From Bacteroidia bacterium (GTDB lineage: Bacteria > Bacteroidota > Bacteroidia > Bacteroidales > P3): a stretch of DNA of 7,517 nt. A model generated the notes under the pieces. That model made no database searches and was not told where the DNA came from. It worked only from the letters and a program-made list of their open reading frames with translations. The DNA lies in assembly GCA_025999775.1 (NCBI GenBank), contig BNXT01000060.1, forward strand, positions 1 through 7,517. The letters are read 5' to 3'. Both the position numbers and the translations under genes were made by a program. Positions 1 to 6,400 of the stretch are shown here, piece by piece. Within the stretch, counting starts at the first letter, position 1, and each line of letters opens with the position of its first letter.

Positions 1-430
1 CTGTTACCACACCGCTACTGCTTACCGTTGCTCTGCTCGTATTGCTACTACTCCACGTTACGTTTTGATTCGTGGCGTTGGTGGGTGCAACCGTGGCGGT
101 TAGCGTTTCTGTGCCGCCAACGGCAAGCGTGGTGGACGTTTTATTAAGCGATACACTTGTAACCGAAATATTAGTGGCGCTTACCGTTACTGCGCAACTT
201 GCCGTGAAGCCGCCATCCTGCGTGGTGGCGGTGATGGTGGCACTGCCCGCAGATACACCTGTTACCACACCGCTACTGCTTACCGTTGCTCTGCTCGTAT
301 TGCTACTACTCCACGTTACGTTTTGATTCGTGGCGTTGGTGGGTACAACCGTGGCGGTTAGCGTTTCTGTGCCGCCAACGGCAAGTGTGGTGGACGTTTT
401 ATTGAGCGATACACTTGTAACCGAAATAGT
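1..430 (-). repeat. Tandem Big_2 (bacterial Ig-like group 2) repeats of 86 residues (258 bp); second copy cut by window edge
   Basis: The complete copy is 173-430 and a partial copy is 1-172. The reading is VTSVSLNKTSTTLAVGGTET, LTATV.PTNATNQNVTWSSS, TSRATVSSSGVV and, in the complete copy, TATTQDGGFTASCAVTV. This matches Big_2 closely: V.L......L..G.T..LTATV.P.NATN..V.WSSS....ATVS..G.VTG...G.ATITATT.DG...A.C.VTV. The two copies differ at only a few bases over the shared 172 bp (for example GTA versus GCA giving V/A before PTNAT). Big_2 domains are found in intimin/invasin-type and other cell-surface adhesins. More copies may follow beyond base 1. Confidence 0.93.
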
Positions 431-3400
431 TGTAGCAGCAGTTGTCGTAAACGTCAATGTACTGCCATTGGTAGTGCCTGTTGCCGTGGTTGCATAAGCG
501 TAAAACTGATATTGCGTATTTGCCGTCAGTCCGGTTAAACTACCGCTTGTGCTCGTAGTCCACGCACTTGCAGAGGCTTGTTTGTATTTAAAGCCCTGCG
601 CGGTAATTGTTTCGCTACCTGCCGTTACCGATTTGTTCAGCGTTGCCGTTGTTTGCGTGATATTGGTTGCGGCAAGTGTGGTAACAGTTGGCGGTGTAGT
701 TGTAGCAGCAGTTGTCGTAAACGTCAATGTACTGCCATTGGTAGTGCCTGTTGCCGTGGTTGCATAAGCGTAAAACTGATATTGCGTATTTGCCGTCAGT
801 CCGGTTAAACTACCGCTTGTGCTCGTAGTCCACGAACTTGCAGAGGATTGTTTGTACTTAAAGCCCTGCGCGGTAATGGTTTCGCTACCTGCCGTTACTG
901 ATTTGTTTAGCGTTGCCGTTGTCTGCGTAATATTGCTTGCAGCAAGTGTGGTAACTGTTGGAGGAGTAATGGTAGCAGCAGTTGTCGTAAACGTCAGGGT
1001 AGTACCATTGGTTGTACCTGTTGCCGTGGTTGCATAAGCGTAGAACTGATATTGCGTATTTGCCGTCAGTCCGGTTAAATTGCCGCTTGCGCTCGTAGTC
1101 CACGCACTTGCAGAGGATTGTTTGTATTTAAAGCCCTGCGCGGTAATGGTTTCGCTACCTGCCGTTACTGATTTGTTCAGTGTCGTTGTTGTCTGCGTAA
1201 TATTAGTTGCAGCAAGCGTGGTAACGGTTGGTGGAGTAACAGCGTTTGCTGTGAAATTAGCCACCAGCGTTTTGTTTGCCGTTACCGTGAATACGTAATG
1301 GGCACTGGTAGAAACCTGTGAGCCGTTTTCAGTCCATTTGGTAAATGTGTATCCACTGTTGGCAGTAGCGGTTACCGTGCAGGAAGCGCCGTCATTATAT
1401 GTACCGCCACCGCTGACTGTGCCGCCTGCTGTCGGGCTTGCGGAAAGGCTGACAGTGTAGGTAGGTATCGCAGTAACCGTCAACGTTCCGTTCTGATACG
1501 TGAAATTGTAATGGTCATCGCTTGCGCCCGAAGCCGTGATTGGGTAAGCGCCTGCGCTGCTTGCCTGCGTCGCAGTAGTAGTAACCGTTGGCAACACATC
1601 AATCACGCTTTGCGTTTCGCTGTTTTTAAATCCTGAAATTGTGTATGTAAATGCAGGGTTTGGTTCGCCAACTCTGCGGGATTTGTTATCGGCTTTAACG
1701 GTCAATGGCGCTTTATTGACAGTCAGCGTTTGGGACATGCTTGCCGCTGCATACGTTGCGTTGCCTGCCTGTGAAGCGGTAATGGTTGCCGTGCCCGCTC
1801 CGACAATCGTTATTGTGTTGCTCGAAACGGTCGCTACAGAGGAATTATTACTCCCAAATGTTACCGGCAAACCTGCACTGCTGCTTGCCGACAGAGTGAA
1901 ACTTGCGTCGCCATACGTCTTTGCGGGCAAGGAATTGAAGGTAATGGTCTGCGTTTCCAAATCAGTAACCGTCAGCGTTCCATTCTGATAGGTGAACTCG
2001 TAATGGTCATCGCTTGCGCCCGAAGCCGTGATGGGATAACTGCCTGCGCTGCTTGCCTGCGTCGCAGTAGTAATAACCGTTGGCAACACATCAATCACGC
2101 TTTGCGTTTCGCTGTTCTTGAATCCCGAAATTGTGTATGTAAATGCAGGGTTTGGCTCGCCCACTCTGCGGGTTTTGTTGTCGATGGTTACGATGAGCGG
2201 AGCTTTGGATACCGTAACGATGTTCACGGCGTCCGGTGCAGGCAAATAGTTGCTGTTGCCGCTTTGCGAGGCGGTCAGGGCAAAAGTGCCGATACCGACT
2301 ATATAGGCGGTGTTGTTGGCAACAACAAGTTTTGAGGGGTCGGAAGATACGATTGTTGGGGTTAGTCCCGAACTGGTTTGCGCTACTGTAAAGGGTTCGT
2401 CGCCGTATTTTTTGCTGGAATTTCCGCTGGTAAAGGTGATTGTTTGCGACGCCTTATCAATAGTCAGCGTACCGTTTGTGTAACTGAAATCGTAGTTGTT
2501 GTCGTTTGCGTTGCTTGCGGTGATTGCATAATTACCCACATTGCTTGTTTGCGTAGCGGTTGTAGAAACAGTCGGCAAGAAATCAATCACACTTTGTGTT
2601 TCGCTGTTTTTGAAACCTGAAATCGAGTAAGTCAAAGCCGGATTGGCTGCGCCGTATTCACGATTTTTATTTTCGACGGTAACTTGCAAAGCGGCTTTTG
2701 TGATATTCAAAATTCCGTTTGTGTAACTGAAATCGTAATTATTATCGCTTGCATTTTGAACTGTGATTGCATAATTACCCACATTGCTTGCCTGTGTCGC
2801 CGTAGTAGTAATTGTTGGCGGGACATCAATCACGCTTTGCGTTTCGCTGTTTTTGAATCCGGAAATTGAGTATGTCAAACTTGGATTTGCATTGCCGTAT
2901 TCACGATTTTTATTTTCGGCGGTTACGGTGAGCGGGGCTTTGTTTACGGTTAATGTTCCTGATTGATAGGAAGCAAAACTATAATTATTATCGCTTCCGC
3001 CCGATGCAGTAATGGTATAGTTGCCAGCATTACTCGCCTGTGTTGCCGATGTAACACCAATTGGCGACACGTCTATCATGCTTGGTATATCGCCATTTTT
3101 GAATCCGGAATATGAAAATGTAAATGCAGGATTTACCTCTCTGTATTCGCGGGTTTTGTTTTCGGCGGTTACGGTGAGCGGGGCTTTGTTGACGGTCAAT
3201 GTTCCTGATTGATAGGAAGTAAAACTATAATTATTATCGCTTCCGCCCGATGCGGTAATGGTATAGTTGCCAACATTGCTTGCCTGTGTTGCCGACGTAA
3301 CACCAATTGGCGACACGTCTATCATGCTTGGTATATCGCCATTTTTGAATCCGGAATATGTAAATGTAAATGCAGGATTTATCGCTCCGTATTCACGATT

Positions 3401-6400
3401 TTTATTTTCAGCGGTAACAGTGAGAGGGGCTTTTGTGATATTCAAATTTCCGTTTGTGTAACTGAAATCGTAATTATTATCGCTTGCGTTTTGAACCATT
3501 ATTGCATAATTACCCACATTGCTTACCGGTGTTGCAACGGTGAAAACAGTCGGCAAAACATCAATAACCGATTGTGTTTCACTGTTTTTGAATCCTGAAA
3601 TCGAGTATGTCAAATTCGGATTGGCTTCGCCGTATTTGCGAGATTTGTTTTCGGCGGTTACGGTGAGCGGGGCTTTTCTGACGGTCAGCGTTCGCGTTAC
3701 AGAAAAAGTTTCAAAGAAACTTGAACCACTGGCGATAATATTGGTTGTGCCTGCACCTCTAATAGTTACCATGTTGCCCGAAACCGTTGCCACGCTTGTA
3801 TTGGAACTGCTGTAAGTAATTGCCATACTTAAACTTGCCGTAGCCGACAGTGTAAAATTGGCATCACCATAAATTTTTATAGGCAAGGGATAGAAAGTAA
3901 TTGGCGGTTCATTGACTGTCAGCGTTCCATCCTGATAAGTAAAACTGTAATTATTATCGCTTGCACCCGAAGCCGTGATTGGATAACTGCCTGCGCTGCT
4001 TGCCTGCGTTGCAGTAGTGGTAACCATTGGAGGAACATCAATCACGCTTTGTGTTTCGCTGTTCTTAAATCCTGAAATCGTGTATGTCAATGCAGGATTT
4101 GGCTCGCCAACTCTGCGGAATTTGTTGTCGGCTTTAACGGTGAGCGAGGCTTTTGCGATATTCAAATTTCCGTTTTGATAACTGAAATCATAATTATTAT
4201 CACTTGCGTTTTGAACTGTGATTGCATAATTACCCACATTGCTTGTCTGCGTTGCAGTTGTGGAAACAGACGGCAAAATATCAATCACGCTTTGTGTTTC
4301 ACCGTTTTTGAAACCGGAAATCAAGTAAGTCAAACTTGGATTGGTTTCGCCGTATTCGCGATTTTTGTTTTCGGCGGTAACGGTGAGCATGGCTTTTGTT
4401 ACGGTCAGTGTTTGCGTTATTGGCGTAGCCGCCGCAAAATGACGACTAATACTGTCGTTTTGTGTTGCAGTAATATCTGCTGTGCCTGCGCCTGTAATAG
4501 TCAATGTATTACCTGCCACCGTAGCCACATCTGTATTTGACGACTGATAACTAATTGTTAAATTGGCATTTGTTTTTTCAGGCAGCGTTAATTGAGTATC
4601 ACCATAGATTTTTGCAGGTATTGGCGAGAAAGTTATTTGCGAACAGTTAAACTTGAACCCTTGCCAAATAGTGGCGGCTGCATACAAAGCGCAGGAATTT
4701 TCGGGAACGTGCAGATTTACATTCGATAAAGTAACGTCTCTAAACACATAGCTGCTTATTGACAATGGCGTTGCCCAATTCACTGTTACATCAGTCAAGC
4801 CGCTGCAAGCAGAAAAAACATAATCAGGAATGTTTGTTACATTGCTGCCAATGTTCAATGTTGTAAATTTGGGGCAATTATTAAAAATGCTACGAGAAGA
4901 AAGAATAGAAGTACTAAGCATAGTAGTTGTACAATTTGTTGCATTATAATTTACGGTGGTCAAGCCGCTGCAACCTCGAAAAGCAGCACTACCAATAGTC
5001 GTTACTGATTCGGGAATAGTTACCTCAGTCAAGCCGCTGAACCCCCCCCAAAGGCCACCATAAAAAGCAAAATCAGGAATTCGAGTTACATTGCTACCAA
5101 TGTTCAATGTTGTAACTTTTGGGCAACCACTAAAAACACCACTAGGGAAAAAATCAGGAGTAGTAAGCATAGTTGCACAATTTGTTGCATTGAAATTTAT
5201 GGTTGTCAGATTGCTGCAATTACTAAAAGCAAGCTGATCAATACTGGTTACCCCTTCGGGAATGGTTATTGAAGTTAAACCGTTGCAATCACGAAAAGCA
5301 CTATTGCCAATACTTGTTACCGAATTAGGAATAGTTACCTCAGTCAAGCCACTGCAACCATAAAAAGCCTCATTCCCAATGCTTGTCACGCCACTATTGA
5401 TTACTATGGTCTTGATAGCAGGGGAAGCATACCACGGCGCACTGCCCTCTGAATAATCCTTCATTGCCCCTGTTCCGCTAATAGTGAACGTGCTATCCGC
5501 CAAATTCAAAGTAGCAATTACGTCGGCAGCATTGGGGAAACCTATTTCCCAAACCATTTTTTCTTCAACTATAGTCAGCGTTCCATCCTGATAGGTGAAA
5601 CTGTAATTATTATCGCTTGCACCCGAGGCTGTGATTGGATAACTGCCTGCTCTGCTTGCCTGCGTCGCCGTAGTGGTAACTATTGGCGGAACATCAATCT
5701 CGCTTTGTGTTTCAAAGTTTTTGAATCCTGAAATTGAATAGGTAAATGCAGGATTTGGCTCTCTGTATTTGCGGATTTTGTTTTCAGCGATTACGGTGAG
5801 CGGGGCTTTGTTAACCGTAAGTGTTCGTGTTACTGTTACTGATGTAGCACTCCAATGACTTGAGCCGCTTTGAGTGGCAATACCTGTTACCGTTGCCGTT
5901 CCTGCACCAACGATAGTTACCCTGTTGTTCGAAATCGTTGCAACATTGGTATCATTAGTATTGAAACTGTAAGTAACCGGCAAACCTGAACTTGCTGTTG
6001 CAGATAGGTCGAAACTTCCATCACCATAGGTTTTGGCGGCAAATGTTGGAAAAGTTATTGTCTGCGAACCGCAGGAAAACTTGAAAAATGTCCATCCATA
6101 GGGAGCAGCGGAATACGCAGCACAACTGCCATTAGGAATATACAGATTCACATTGGATAAATCAACGCCAGCAAACGGAGCCCTTGTTAATGAAGGCGGC
6201 GTTGTCCGATTAATGGTTACATCAGTTAAACCGGTGCAATTTTGAAAAACATAGTAGCCTATGTCTTTTACCGAACTGGGAATAGTTACTGATGTCAAGC
6301 CTGTGCAATTATAAAAAGCATAATCGCCAATATTTGTAACGCCATCGCTAATAATAACATTTGTTATTACGAAATCTTTCCACGGAACATCAACTATGCC

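Noticed and set aside
885..1103. Minus-strand 72-codon ORF starting MDYERKRQFN
   Set aside because: It is in a different frame from the giant gene and covers FN3 repeat DNA; its N/Y/C-rich composition is that of an out-of-frame shadow.
1..1240. CRISPR-like array of direct repeats
   Set aside because: The periods are 258 and 270 bp with the whole unit conserved, no short repeat/unique spacer pattern, and each unit translates to a domain in one frame.
72..4540. Many plus-strand ORFs of 60-129 codons, for example 1641-1988, 3209-3598 and 4175-4540
   Set aside because: They lie antisense to the giant gene, and several recur in register with the repeats (549-767, 819-1037, 1080-1298). They are low-complexity shadows of the minus-strand coding repeats.
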